The notes: a model not told the origin generated them from the sequence alone. 64,000 nucleotides of DNA from Salinarimonas sp046292825 (GCF_046292825.1 NZ_JBKBQG010000012.1:1-64000), one strand, 5' to 3'; counted from the stretch's first letter, positions 1-8,676 are shown. Numbers and translations are program-made.

Positions 1-327
1 GGGGAGGGTTGGGGGCGGCGACATCCCTCCCCGGTGGGGAGGGTGGCCCCTGAGCGAAGCGAAAGGGGTCGGGTGGGGCCCGGGTGGTGAGCAACCTCCG
101 CGCCACGGGCCCCACCCGGCCTTCCTCGGCTCCGCCTCGAAAGTCCACCCTCCCCTTCGGGGAGGGATGGGGGCGGCTCCATCCCTCCCCGGAGGGGTGG
201 GTGGCCCCTGAGCGAAGCGAAAGGGGTCGGGTGGGGCCCGGGTGGTGAGAAATCCGCAAACCTCGGGCCCCACCCGGCCTTTCTCGGCTCCGCCTCGAAA
301 GTCCACCCTCTCCTACGGGGAGGGATG
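1..327. repeat. Tandem palindromic intergenic repeats (family R0)
   Basis: Two head-to-tail imperfect copies are seen at about 22-169 and 181-327, and the tail of another copy occupies the first ~20 bases. Each copy begins with CATCCCTCCCCGG and ends with its complement CCTTCGGGGAGGGATG, so each is a long hairpin of about 147 bp. Internal blocks such as GAGCGAAGCGAAAGGGGTC and the complementary GGCTCCGCCTC are shared. No ORF in it looks like a protein. The second copy ends only 20 bp before the TTG start of the sugar kinase gene, so any promoter for that gene must lie inside or beyond the repeats. Confidence 0.8.
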
Positions 328-346
328 AAGAACGGGAGACAACGCC

Positions 347-1273
347 TTGACCGAGAAGACCATCGACATCCTATCCTTCGGCGAGCCCCTGATGGAGCTC
401 GCGGAGGTGGAGCGGGAGGGGGAGACGCTCTACCAGCCGGGGCACGGCGGGGATTGCTCGAACGTCGCCATCGCCGCCGCCCGGCACGGCGCGCGCGCGG
501 CGATGCTGACCGCCGTCGGCGACGACGCGTTCGGGCGCTCCTTCATCGATCTGTGGGAGCGCGAAGGCGTCGACCGCTCGCGGGTGACGGTGCGCACCGG
601 CGCGCGCACCGGCGTCTACATGATCTCCTACGGACCCGACGGTCACGATTTCAGCTATTATCGGGCGGGCTCGGCGGCGAGCCTCGTGACGAGCGCGGAG
701 CTGCCCTACGACGCCATCGCGAGCGCGCGCGTGCTGCACGCCTCCGGCATCAGCCAGGCGATTTCGGAGAGCTGCGCGGACGCCGTCTTCGCCGCGATGC
801 GCCATGCCCGCGAGACGGGAGGCCTCGTCTCCTACGACACGAATCTGCGCCTGCGCCTGTGGCCGCTCGATCGGGCGCGCGCGATCGTCAACGCGGCCGC
901 CGCGATGGCCGACATCGTGCTCCCCGGCCACGACGACGCGCGCCAGCTCACGGGGCGGGACGATCCGGACGCGATCTGCGACTTCTATCTCGCGGGCGGC
1001 GCGCGCGTGGTCGCGCTCACCCTCGGCCGCGACGGCGCCCTCGTCGCCACCCCGCAGGAGCGCCGCACGATCCCCGCGCGCGTGGTCGAGGCGGTCGACG
1101 CGACGGGCGCGGGCGACGCCTTCGACGGCGCCTTCCTCGCGGAGTATCTGCGCCACGGCGACCCCTTCCGGGCCGGCGCCTATGCCAATGTCGCGGCCTC
1201 GATCTCGGTGACGGGTCGCGGCGCCGTCGCCCCCCTCCCCCGCCGCGGTGCCGTCGAGGCGATCCTCGGCTGA
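347..1273 (+). CDS. PfkB-family sugar kinase, 2-keto-3-deoxygluconate kinase-like
   Basis: The 308-residue protein is a ribokinase/PfkB-fold carbohydrate kinase, expected to phosphorylate a sugar or sugar acid with ATP in the cytoplasm. The N-terminal substrate lid region reads GHGGDCSNVAIAAARHGA. A YYRAGSAAS segment resembles KDG kinases, and the C-terminal PfkB signature DATGAGDAFDGAF carries the catalytic Asp and the anion hole. Length matches the family. The start is TTG, preceded by GGGAG eight bases upstream. KDG kinase is the best guess, but fructokinase or another ribokinase-like activity is possible. The gene stands alone behind a tandem palindromic repeat, with no sugar-catabolic neighbours. 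Confidence 0.85.
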   Translation: MTEKTIDILSFGEPLMELAEVEREGETLYQPGHGGDCSNVAIAAARHGARAAMLTAVGDDAFGRSFIDLWEREGVDRSRVTVRTGARTGVYMISYGPDGHDFSYYRAGSAASLVTSAELPYDAIASARVLHASGISQAISESCADAVFAAMRHARETGGLVSYDTNLRLRLWPLDRARAIVNAAAAMADIVLPGHDDARQLTGRDDPDAICDFYLAGGARVVALTLGRDGALVATPQERRTIPARVVEAVDATGAGDAFDGAFLAEYLRHGDPFRAGAYANVAASISVTGRGAVAPLPRRGAVEAILG

Positions 1274-1365
1274 CCGAGGTCCCCGGCGGCGCGCTCGCGG
1301 ACGGCAAACCGAAATTTCACTCCGATCCGGCACTCTGCCGCGAGATCATCGCCACGCGAGACCTC

Positions 1366-2121
1366 ATGAACACCCTCTTCAGCCTCACCGCCCTGCCGCT
1401 CGCCGGGGTCGCGATCGCCTTCGGCGCGGCCTGCTTCCTGCTCGGCCTCGTCTCGCTCGCGCTGTTCCACCGGGCGATCGACGAGGGGCTGATGAAGGTG
1501 CCGGTGACGACCTTCCTCTCGGCGGTCACGGTCGTGTGGGCGCTCCTCCTCGGCTTCGTCGGCGCCGATACCTGGAACGCGAACGCCGACGCGGCGCGGC
1601 TCCTCAAGGAGGAGCGCTCGGCGATCCTGCGGCTCGAGGGCATCGCGCAACCAGACCTCCTCGACCGCCCCGACCTCCACGCCGCCGTCGAGGCCTATCG
1701 CCGGGCGGTGGTGGCGGGCGAATGGGGCGAGGGCCGCAATCGCCGCCCCGACCCGGAGGCCGAGCGGGCGGTGGAGCTGATCCGGGGCGCGATCGTCGCC
1801 GCGGTGCGCGCGGGCGTGCCGGAGGTGCTCGCGGCGAAGACGATCTCGGATTTCGACGAGCTCCAGGACGCGCGCAACCATCGCCTGGGCCTCGGCAACA
1901 CGACGCTGAGCACCTACAAGTGGCACCTCCTCCTCGTGATGACGGTGCTTTCACACATCGCGATCGCCATCGTCCACGCCGACCGCCCCTCCGCGGGACG
2001 CCCGGCGCTGGCCTTGTTCGCGGTCGCGGCCGTGATGAGCCTCTATCTCCTCGCCCTCCACGCCCACCCCTACGACGGCTCCGCCCGATTGGAGCCGGAT
2101 CGGCTGGTGGCGTCGCGGTGA
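1366..2121 (+). CDS. DUF4239 (bestrophin-like) membrane protein
   Basis: The 251-residue inner-membrane protein has two hydrophobic helices near the N-terminus (about residues 5-30 and 45-65). A charged cytosolic or periplasmic middle follows, with YRRAVVAGEW and DFDELQDARNHRL segments, and then two more C-terminal helices (about 190-243). This 2+2 helix layout with a central conserved soluble part is typical of the DUF4239 family, whose function is not established. ATG at 1366 was chosen because the protein then begins directly before the first helix. Translation further upstream in this frame lies antisense to or out of frame with the kinase gene and looks non-coding. It is convergent with the ATP12 gene, 4 bp away. 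Confidence 0.75.
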   Translation: MNTLFSLTALPLAGVAIAFGAACFLLGLVSLALFHRAIDEGLMKVPVTTFLSAVTVVWALLLGFVGADTWNANADAARLLKEERSAILRLEGIAQPDLLDRPDLHAAVEAYRRAVVAGEWGEGRNRRPDPEAERAVELIRGAIVAAVRAGVPEVLAAKTISDFDELQDARNHRLGLGNTTLSTYKWHLLLVMTVLSHIAIAIVHADRPSAGRPALALFAVAAVMSLYLLALHAHPYDGSARLEPDRLVASR

Positions 2122-2125
2122 GCGC

Positions 2126-2929
2126 CTATCCCCCGCTCACCTGCCGATACAGCCGGGCGGCGGTGCGGAAGTCGGCGGCGCGGGCGTCGCGGCGGGCGCG
2201 GGCGAGGGCGTCCTCGCCCCAGATCCGCTCCTGGTGGAGCTCGTCGACATGGGCGGCCTCCCAGGCGGCGTCCGCGTCGAGAACGCCCTCGGCGAGGGCG
2301 AGCGCGATCAGGGCGGAGCCGGAGAGCGTGGTCGCGACGTGCAGCGCCGCGAGCGCCGCCGGTTCGCGCTCGCGCGAGACCCGCGCGGCGACGGCCTCGA
2401 GCGCGGCGGGCGGCTGATCGACGAACATCACGCCCTGCGCGAGCACGAAGCGGGCGCCGAGGCGCTCGCGGGCGAAGTCGAGAACCGGGTCCCAGGCCGC
2501 GGCCTGCGCCTCGACGAGACGCTCGGGCTCGCCCGCCCGGTAGCAGACGAGGTCCGAGCCCGCATAGCGCACGATCTCGGCGGCGACCTCGTCCATCTTG
2601 TCCGCGACGCCGTCGATGGCGGAGTTGAGGAGCCGGGTGAGCGGCATGCGTGCCGGGTCGACCACGCTCTCCTGCGCCTCCCATTCGGCCGCGAGATCGG
2701 CGCCGGCGGCGGCGTTCGGCGCGACGAGCGGGCGCTTGGCCGGGGTGCGGGCGGCGCGGCCGTCGAGGAGGAGCGCGAAGCCGCCCCCTGCCGCCGGCGC
2801 GCTCGTCGCGCGCGCGTAGAAGCGCTTGGGCAATTGCGGAGCCGAGGTGGCGCGCGCGGCCTCCCGCGGATCGCGCCTCGCCTCGTCGGGCCGCGGCGCG
2901 AGATCGCGCCAGAAATCGTCGTCGGTCAT
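2126..2929 (-). CDS. ATP12-family F1-ATPase assembly chaperone
   Basis: The 267-residue protein matches the ATP12 family, in mitochondria a chaperone that binds the F1 alpha subunit during ATP synthase assembly. The family is conserved in alphaproteobacteria. Recognisable family stretches include PKRFYARATSAP near residue 35, LDGRAARTPAKRPL (about 53-66), AAEWEAQESVVDP and MPLTRLLNSAIDGV in the middle, and a C-terminal AAHVDELHQERIWGED. Length is normal and no signal peptide is present. The HAD phosphatase gene lies upstream on the same strand, across a 315-bp gap holding an R1 repeat; ATP12 beside a HAD gene is a common alphaproteobacterial arrangement. Confidence 0.88.
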   Translation of the reverse strand: MTDDDFWRDLAPRPDEARRDPREAARATSAPQLPKRFYARATSAPAAGGGFALLLDGRAARTPAKRPLVAPNAAAGADLAAEWEAQESVVDPARMPLTRLLNSAIDGVADKMDEVAAEIVRYAGSDLVCYRAGEPERLVEAQAAAWDPVLDFARERLGARFVLAQGVMFVDQPPAALEAVAARVSREREPAALAALHVATTLSGSALIALALAEGVLDADAAWEAAHVDELHQERIWGEDALARARRDARAADFRTAARLYRQVSGG

Positions 2930-3000
2930 GTCGTCTCGCTCGCCTCCGGCGCCAGGCCCTCAGATAGGGATGATCGGTGCGAGGTCGAGAGCGCCATGCG

Positions 3001-3227
3001 CCGCCACTCACCTTCCCCTCCGAAAAGGTGCAAACCTCACGGGCCGCTGTCATCCCGGGCCGCGAAGCGGACCCGGGACCCATAACCTCGACGATCGCCC
3101 GAGCGCGCATGCCGCGCTCGTTCCTCACCCTCGCGGCGGCGAGCGTCGGAGAAACGCAGCCTGCAGGCTGCGACTGAAGCCTCGTGGGTCTGGGTCCCGG
3201 ATCGCCTTCGGCGTCCGGGATGACACC
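3001..3227. repeat. Composite palindromic intergenic element R1, copy a
   Basis: This fills the gap between the ATP12 and HAD genes. The outer inverted arms are GTCATCCCGGGCCGCGAAGC at the left (from 3046) and GCGTCCGGGATGAC at the right (to 3227). Inside are the smaller dyads GAGCGCGCATGCCGCGCTC and GCAGCCTGCAGGCTGC. The order of inner dyads is inverted relative to the copies near 20.5, 28.7 and 51.7 kb, meaning the whole element is inserted the other way round. No coding potential. Confidence 0.85.
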
Positions 3228-3244
3228 CTCGGCGCCGACCCCGC

Positions 3245-3907
3245 TCACGCGGCGGCGAAGCGCGCGTCGATCACGGGGACGATGTCGGGGAAGCGGTCGA
3301 CCACCACCTGCGCGCCGCGGTCGCGCAGCGCGCCGACGCCGTGGAAGCCGTAGGAGACGCCGATCGCGTAGATGCCCGCCGCGCGCGACATCTCCATGTC
3401 GAACGTGGTGTCGCCGACCATCGCGGCGCGCTCGGGCGGGATGCCGGTCTCGGCGAGCGCGTTGTGGATCATGCCCGGATGCGGCTTCGAGGGCGCGTCG
3501 TCGGCGGTCTGGATCGTCGAGAACAGGAGGTGCCAGCCGTGGCGCTCGACGAGATGGGCGACGCCGCGTCGGCTCTTGCCCGTGGCGATGCCGAGCACGA
3601 GGTCGTCGCGTCGCGCGAGCGCCTCCAGCGTCTCCTTCACGCCGGGATAGAGCGGCTCTTCGAAGGCGGGGTCCGCGCGCAGGTGGAAGAACACCTCGCG
3701 ATAGGTGTCGACCATCTCGCGATAGGGCCCCGCCTCCCCCACCAGCACGCGGAACGCCTCGGGCAGCGAGAGGCCGACGATCGACAAGGAGCGCTCGCGC
3801 GTCGGGGGGACGAGCCCGTGACGGCGGAAGGTGCGGACCTGAGCCTCGACGATGATCGCCTGGCTGTCGACGAGGGTGCCGTCGACGTCGAGGACGAGGA
3901 GATGCAT
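3245..3907 (-). CDS. HAD-superfamily phosphatase (phosphoglycolate phosphatase-like)
   Basis: This 220-residue cytoplasmic hydrolase carries all four HAD motifs. Motif I is DVDGTLVDS at residues 7-15, with the nucleophile and acid/base Asp pair. Motif II is the Thr in GIATGKS, motif III the Lys in SKPHPGM, and motif IV the acidic GDTTFDMEM. A helical cap follows motif I, as in subfamily IA enzymes such as Gph or pyrophosphatase PpaX. The exact phosphoester is not predictable. In related genomes this HAD gene lies beside an RluA-type pseudouridine synthase and ATP12; here only ATP12 remains adjacent. Confidence 0.85.
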   Translation of the reverse strand: MHLLVLDVDGTLVDSQAIIVEAQVRTFRRHGLVPPTRERSLSIVGLSLPEAFRVLVGEAGPYREMVDTYREVFFHLRADPAFEEPLYPGVKETLEALARRDDLVLGIATGKSRRGVAHLVERHGWHLLFSTIQTADDAPSKPHPGMIHNALAETGIPPERAAMVGDTTFDMEMSRAAGIYAIGVSYGFHGVGALRDRGAQVVVDRFPDIVPVIDARFAAA

Positions 3908-3946
3908 GGGACTGGTTCCGGCCTGTTGCCGCGATCCCCGCGCTGT

Positions 3947-4549
3947 TCAGGCGGCGACGCGGGTCTTCTCGAAGGCGGGCACGGCCGCGGCGAAGCGCTC
4001 CAGGAAGGCGACGAGGCGCGGGTGGCTCTCCCGCCAGGTCCCCGAAAAGCGCAGATCGAGATAGCCGAGCGCGCAGGCGAGCGCGATGGTGCCGGCGTCG
4101 ATCCTGTCGCCGAGGCCGTCCGCCTGATCCTCGAGCACCCGGAGCACGCGGTCGACCTTGGCGGATTGATAGCCGAGCCAATTCGCGTCGCGCTTGTCCT
4201 CGCTCCGGAAGCGGCCCTCGTAGACCTGCAGGAGCGCGGCGTCCATCAGCCCGTCGCAGAGCGCCTCGAGGCACAGAATTTCGAACCGCTCGGGGCCCGC
4301 GGGCACGAGCCGGCCCCCGCCCGCCAGATGATCGAGATAGGCGACGATCACGGGCGAATCGAACAGGGCCTTCCCCTCGTCCGTGATCAGGACGGGGATC
4401 TTGCCGAGCGGGTTCTGCGTGCGCAGCGTGTCGGAGGGATCGTTCGTATCGGCGGCGACGATTTCGATGCGATCGGCCAGTCCGAGCACCGCGGCTGCGA
4501 TCTTGACCTTGCGTCCGAACGGCGAGGCCGGCGACGTGCGCAGAATCAT
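3947..4549 (-). CDS. Glutathione S-transferase family protein
   Basis: The 200-residue soluble protein has an N-terminal thioredoxin-fold GST domain with ILRTSPASPFGRKVKIAA and the cis-proline and glutathione-contact region NPLGKIPVLITDEGKALFDSPVIVAYLD. An all-helical C-terminal domain includes IALACALGYLDLRF. It probably conjugates or reduces small electrophiles using glutathione, but the substrate is unknown. The start was moved to the internal Met at 4549, where the beta-strand MILRTSPAS begins; 13 extra upstream residues are unlike the family. It lies 39 bp upstream of the HAD gene on the same strand. Confidence 0.85.
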   Translation of the reverse strand: MILRTSPASPFGRKVKIAAAVLGLADRIEIVAADTNDPSDTLRTQNPLGKIPVLITDEGKALFDSPVIVAYLDHLAGGGRLVPAGPERFEILCLEALCDGLMDAALLQVYEGRFRSEDKRDANWLGYQSAKVDRVLRVLEDQADGLGDRIDAGTIALACALGYLDLRFSGTWRESHPRLVAFLERFAAAVPAFEKTRVAA

Positions 4550-4652
4550 GGGGGCGTTCCTCCGGTGATTTACCCGGTGTTCTTCCACGCCTGCACCGCC
4601 GCTGGCAAGGCCGGCCGGGTCGCGACCGGGCTGCGCCTCTTCAAACGCTGCG

Positions 4653-5189
4653 TCAGGCGGCGGAATGCTCGACCACGCCGCGGGCGATCAGGCGGTCGAT
4701 GACGCCTTGCGCCTCCTCGACATGGCTGTCGTCGGGCAGGACGCGACCGTTCGAATTGAGAAAGGCGCCGGCGCGCTCGATCAGGCGGCGCAGAGCCGGC
4801 GCCGTGACCTCCGCGACGAGGGCGGCGTCGTCGGCGGCGCAGGGCGGGCGCAGCGCGCGGATGGCGGTCGTCGCGAGGCGGTCCATCGCCCGGACGAGCG
4901 CCTCGAAGGCGGCGCGGCGCTCCGGATCGAGCGCGTCCCAAGCGGCGCGGGCCTGCGGGGCGCGGCGCAGATGGGAGGCGTCGAAATAATCCGGATAGGG
5001 GATCGCCCGCCACGCGCCGAGATCCTCGACGACCTCCGGATCGAGGGGCGCGAGCTCGATCAGCATCAGGACTTCGCTGTAGAGGTTGAGATAGTCGTTC
5101 GACAGCCCGTCCTGCGCCGGCGCGTCGTCGCGCGCCGCCGGGGGCGGCGTCGGCGCGGCGTCTGGCAGGGTGTCGAGCGGCCGGTGCAT
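4653..5189 (-). CDS. Conserved protein of unknown function
   Basis: I cannot assign this 178-residue soluble protein to a characterised family. It begins with a Pro/Ala-rich tail (about 35 residues), then a mostly helical body with the stretches SNDYLNLYSEVLMLIELAPLDPEV, AIPYPDYFDASHLRRAP and FLNSNGRVLPDDSHVEEAQGVIDRLIARG. No signal peptide or membrane segment is visible. Codon usage matches the neighbours and the reading frame is intact, so it is very likely real. It is divergent from the SRAP gene across about 140 bp. Confidence 0.65.
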   Translation of the reverse strand: MHRPLDTLPDAAPTPPPAARDDAPAQDGLSNDYLNLYSEVLMLIELAPLDPEVVEDLGAWRAIPYPDYFDASHLRRAPQARAAWDALDPERRAAFEALVRAMDRLATTAIRALRPPCAADDAALVAEVTAPALRRLIERAGAFLNSNGRVLPDDSHVEEAQGVIDRLIARGVVEHSAA

Positions 5190-5329
5190 GGGTGTTCGGA
5201 ATCGACTCGCGTTGCGTGAGCGGGCATGGTGCGCTGCGATCCGCCAAGAAAGCGTTGACGCCGCCCCGACGGCACCGTCCCGCCATCCGACGCGCCGCCC
5301 CGCGCCGAAGACGAAGAGAGGATCCGACG

Positions 5330-6055
5330 ATGTGCGGCCGTTTCGCCATCACGCTCGCCCCGGAGGTCTTCCGCGAGCATTACGGCTATCCCGAGCAGCC
5401 GAACTTCCCGCCCCGCTACAACGTCGCGCCCACCCAGCCCGTGCCGATCGTCCTTGCGGAGAACGGCGCGCCCCGGTTCAGGCTCGTGCGCTGGGGCTTC
5501 CTGCCGGGCTGGGTGAAGGACCCCAAGGACTTCCCCCTCGTCATTAACGCGCGCGCCGAAACGCTCCTCGAGAAGCCGACCTTCAAGGCCGCGATCCGCC
5601 GCCGACGCTGCGTCTTCGTCGCGGACGCCTTCTACGAGTGGCGGCGCGAGGGCAATGCGAAGGCGCCGTTCGCGATCCGGATGGCGGATGGCGGGCCGAT
5701 GCCGCTCGCGGGGCTGTGGGAGACCTACAGCGACCCGGACGGCGGGGAGATCGACACCGCCGCGATCGTCACGACCTCGGCCAACGGCACGCTCGCCGCG
5801 ATCCACCACCGCATGCCGGTGATCCTCCCGCGCGAGGAGATCGGCGCCTGGCTCGATTGCGCGGGCGTCGACGAGAGGGCGGCGGTCGCGATGGCGCGGC
5901 CCTGCGCGGACGAGCGCATCGTGCTCTATCCCGTCTCCCCGCGCGTCAACCGCGTCGCGAACGACGGCCCGGAGAACCTCGCTCCCCTCGCGCAAGCGCC
6001 GCGCCCGGCAGCGCCCCCGCGCCCGGCCGGCGGCGAGCAGGGCAGCCTGTTCTGA
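5330..6055 (+). CDS. SRAP-domain protein (YedK/HMCES family), abasic-site DNA-protein crosslinker
   Basis: The 241-residue protein belongs to the SOS-response-associated peptidase family. Family members process to expose Cys2, which forms a thiazolidine crosslink with abasic sites in single-stranded DNA. The Met is followed directly by the required Cys (MCGRF). The other catalytic positions are present: Asn73 in VINARAET, Glu103 in FYEWRR and His160 in the IHHRMP motif. ATG at 5330 was chosen because only this start places Cys at position 2; a longer upstream reading frame exists but would abolish the chemistry. The C-terminal ~25 residues are a Pro/Ala-rich tail ending in GSLF. No GTTC-N7-GTTC LexA box was seen upstream. 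Confidence 0.93.
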   Translation: MCGRFAITLAPEVFREHYGYPEQPNFPPRYNVAPTQPVPIVLAENGAPRFRLVRWGFLPGWVKDPKDFPLVINARAETLLEKPTFKAAIRRRRCVFVADAFYEWRREGNAKAPFAIRMADGGPMPLAGLWETYSDPDGGEIDTAAIVTTSANGTLAAIHHRMPVILPREEIGAWLDCAGVDERAAVAMARPCADERIVLYPVSPRVNRVANDGPENLAPLAQAPRPAAPPRPAGGEQGSLF

Positions 6056-6064
6056 ACGGGCGGC

Positions 6065-7168
6065 TCACTCCTTCTCGCGCTCGAATCGGCGCAGGAGCGC
6101 GAAGACCGGCCCGGCGCCCGCCATCACGAAGACGATTCGGATGATGTGGTGGGCGGCGACGAAGGCGACCTCGGTCTGGACCGCGATCGCGACGAGGCTC
6201 ATCTCGGCGAGCCCGCCCGGCGAATAGGCGAGGATCAGCGGGATCGTGCCGAGCCCCATCAGGGCGCCGATCGCGGTCGCGAAGGCGAGGGTGAGCGCGA
6301 GCAGGATGATCGTCGAGCCGACCGAGAGCCACAGGATGCGCAGGATCTCGCGCGGGGCCGTGCCGAGGAAGCGCGCGCCGATCGTCACGCCGAGCACGAC
6401 CTGCGCCGCCGACACGATCTCGACGGGCGGCACGAAATCCGTGATGCCGCCGACATGCACCGCCGCGCTCACCAGCATCGGCCCGAGCAGCGTCTTCGCC
6501 GGCAGCTTGAGGAGATGTCCGAGGAAGGCACCCGAGAGGCCGCAGACGAGGATCCAGATCTCCGCCGAGAGCGGCACGTCCATGATCGAGGGCCCGCCCG
6601 CGCCGCGCGCGTCGAGGCTCACCCCCTCGACCCATTGCACCAGGAAGGGCAGCGTCATCACGACGAGCAGGATGCGGGCGGAATGGACGAGGGCGATCGT
6701 GCGCGCGTCCCCTCCCCGCTCCGCGCCCACGATCACCATCTCGACGAGGCCGCCGGGCATGCCGGCGAAGTAGGCCGTCGTGCGATCGAAGCCGCCGACC
6801 TTGCGGAAATAGACGACGCAGGCGAGCCCGCAGACCACGACGAACAGAGCGAGCCCGAGGACGGAGATCGTCCAGGTCGCGACCTGCGCGAGGAGATCGG
6901 GCGAGAAGGCCGCGCCGAGCATCACCCCGATCACCGCGCTCATCGGCGGGCGCACGACGGAGGGGGCGGATATCGGCGCGCGCAGGAGGGCCGCGAGCGT
7001 GCAGGCGGTCATCGGCCCGAGCATCCAGGGCAGAGGCAGGCCGGCCTGGTAGAAGAGGACGCCGCCGGCCGTGCCGAGGATCAGCGCGGCGAGGAAGCGC
7101 GCATAGGGGAAACGCGTCGGGGCGAGCGCGGCGAGCCCGGAGCGCAGCTCTGCGATGAAGCTTCCCAT
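6065..7168 (-). CDS. AbrB-family (DUF/PF05145) polytopic membrane protein
   Basis: The 367-residue inner-membrane protein has about ten hydrophobic helices arranged as an internal duplication. Each half contains a family-typical Gly/Pro loop, PLPWMLGPMTA in the first half and AKTLLGPMLVSAA in the second, followed by GVMLGAAFSPD and GVTIGARFLGT. FAGMPGGLVEMVIVG and AYSPGGLAEMSLVAI are the matching conserved loops. Members were once annotated as ammonia monooxygenase or AbrB regulators; the true role is unknown and a transporter is likely. The internal Met at 7168 (MGSFIAELRSG) was chosen because the preceding 33 codons are atypical. It is convergent with the SRAP gene, 9 bp away. Confidence 0.8.
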   Translation of the reverse strand: MGSFIAELRSGLAALAPTRFPYARFLAALILGTAGGVLFYQAGLPLPWMLGPMTACTLAALLRAPISAPSVVRPPMSAVIGVMLGAAFSPDLLAQVATWTISVLGLALFVVVCGLACVVYFRKVGGFDRTTAYFAGMPGGLVEMVIVGAERGGDARTIALVHSARILLVVMTLPFLVQWVEGVSLDARGAGGPSIMDVPLSAEIWILVCGLSGAFLGHLLKLPAKTLLGPMLVSAAVHVGGITDFVPPVEIVSAAQVVLGVTIGARFLGTAPREILRILWLSVGSTIILLALTLAFATAIGALMGLGTIPLILAYSPGGLAEMSLVAIAVQTEVAFVAAHHIIRIVFVMAGAGPVFALLRRFEREKE

Positions 7169-7365
7169 TCCCGCCGCCGCCACCTCCGCCAATTCGCTCC
7201 CTCCCCTCCATAGCCCGGCTCGGGTCCGCGCACATCGGCCATTTCCGCAGGGTGGATGCGCGCCCACGCTCGCCGCGCGATCGCGTAAAATTCTCGTCGA
7301 TTGAGCGACGAATTGTTCGCGGGGGGCGTGCGAGAAGCCACGGTAGCAATTTCGGGAGACTTCCC

Positions 7366-8592
7366 ATGCGCACGATCCGCGCCTGGATGAGAGAACGTCG
7401 CCGCCGCTTCGGGGCGGACCTGCGCGGCGGCGTCGCCGTCGCCTTCGCGCTCGCAGCCATTCCGGTGATCGGCGTCGTCGGGCTCGGCGTCGACTACACG
7501 CGCGCCACGAACGCGCGCACGGCCCTCCAGGCCAATCTCGACATGGCGGTGCTCGCCGGGCTGCGGGCCGAGGGCGATCACGAGGCGGCGGCGCAACGCG
7601 CCTTCGACGCGGCCCAGCGCGGCCCCGTCGACAGCCGCGCGTTCACGCTCGGCACGGACGGCGCGCTGCACGGCCGCGCGAGCCTGCGCGTCGACACGAC
7701 GATGGCGGGCCTCCTCGGCTTCGACGAGATCCGCGTCGGCGCCGAGGCGGAGGCGTTCCGGGCGGCGAGCACGCGCGTGTGCCTCCTCCTGCTCGACCAA
7801 ACCGCCTCGCAGACCCTCCTCGTCAACGGCAATACGAGCGTGCGCGCGCCGGCCTGCGAGGTGCACGTGCGCACGAGAGCCTCGACCGCGGCGATCTTCA
7901 ACGGCGGCAGCGTCTTCGACGTTGCCCGCGTGTGCCTCGCCGGGCCGGGCTACATCGCCAACGGCAGGCCGCAGATCGGTCCGGTGGAGACGCGCTGCAA
8001 CGCCGCGCAAGACACGATCGCCGGCACGCTCCCGGCGCCCGATCCCAAGCCCTGCACGCACCGGAACGCGATCTTCAACGGCGGCGGCAGCGGGCCCACC
8101 CGGCTCCAGCCCGGCGTCTATTGCGGGAATACGACCTTCAACGGCAATCACGACATCGTGCTCGAAGCCGGCCTCTACGAGATCCGCGACGGCTCGTTCA
8201 TCGTCAACGGCAATTCGAGCCTCACGGGCACGGGCGTGACCTTCCACCTCGCCAACGAGCGCGCGCTCCTCCAGCTCAACGGACAGGCGCGGACGCGGCT
8301 CTCGGCCCCGACGAGCGGCAATCTCACGGGCGTCTTGATCTACGAGCCGACGGGCATCGCCCAGCGTTCGCCGATCACCATCAACGGCGGCACGGGCCAG
8401 AAGCTCGAAGGGCTCCTCTACCTGCCGAGCCGCAACGTCACCTTCAACGGCGCGACGAGCATCGACAGCGACAGCGTGACGATGATCTTCAATTCGCTGA
8501 TCATGAACGGCACCTCGTCCTGGCGCTTCGGCCCCTCCGCCCACGCCCTGCGCGGCGGCGGCAGCGGCGGCGAGCTCGTCCTGCGGCGGTGA
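7366..8592 (+). CDS. TadG-like pilus-associated protein with NG-repeat beta-helix-like domain
   Basis: The 408-residue protein starts with a short basic N-terminus and one hydrophobic segment, GGVAVAFALAAIPVIGVVGLGVDY (about residues 19-42), typical of TadE/TadG-like Flp pilus proteins. From about residue 140 to the end it contains about ten recurring Asn-Gly turns, mostly as V/I-x-NG-N/G (VNGNTS, FNGGSV, FNGNHD, VNGNSS, INGGTG, FNGATS). These are spaced every 20-30 residues, which suggests a beta-helix or solenoid. Several Cys are present. The ATG at 7366 has GGGAGA seven bases upstream. No other tad genes are nearby, so it is an orphan surface or secreted protein. Confidence 0.75.
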   Translation: MRTIRAWMRERRRRFGADLRGGVAVAFALAAIPVIGVVGLGVDYTRATNARTALQANLDMAVLAGLRAEGDHEAAAQRAFDAAQRGPVDSRAFTLGTDGALHGRASLRVDTTMAGLLGFDEIRVGAEAEAFRAASTRVCLLLLDQTASQTLLVNGNTSVRAPACEVHVRTRASTAAIFNGGSVFDVARVCLAGPGYIANGRPQIGPVETRCNAAQDTIAGTLPAPDPKPCTHRNAIFNGGGSGPTRLQPGVYCGNTTFNGNHDIVLEAGLYEIRDGSFIVNGNSSLTGTGVTFHLANERALLQLNGQARTRLSAPTSGNLTGVLIYEPTGIAQRSPITINGGTGQKLEGLLYLPSRNVTFNGATSIDSDSVTMIFNSLIMNGTSSWRFGPSAHALRGGGSGGELVLRR

Positions 8593-8637
8593 GGGCGGGG
8601 TTCTTTGTACGTGTAAGTGTTTCCGTTTTCCCCAACG

Positions 8638-8676
8638 CCGTCATTCCGGGCTCGCGTTCGCGCCCCGGAATGACGG
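8638..8676. repeat. Short R1-type hairpin between convergent genes
   Basis: The 39-bp perfect-looking dyad CCGTCATTCCGGG...CCCCGGAATGACGG lies between the convergent TadG-like and argC genes. It is a single-arm version of the GTCATTCCGG outer arms of the larger R1 elements. There is no U-tract, but a hairpin in both transcripts is expected, so it may stop or stabilise both mRNAs. Confidence 0.75.

Noticed and set aside
1..327. R0 tandem repeats as a replication origin or CRISPR array
   Set aside because: Repeats are long hairpins with no unique spacers, no DnaA boxes and no neighbouring replication genes.
2070..4274. Long minus-strand open frame (734 codons) across ATP12, the R1 repeat and the HAD gene
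   Set aside because: It lies out of frame with two well-supported genes; its translation is Arg/Pro-rich and shows no family. At ~70% GC long spurious frames are expected.
5190..5329. LexA box upstream of the SRAP gene
   Set aside because: A GTTC is present but the second half-site at seven bases reads ACTC; not convincing.
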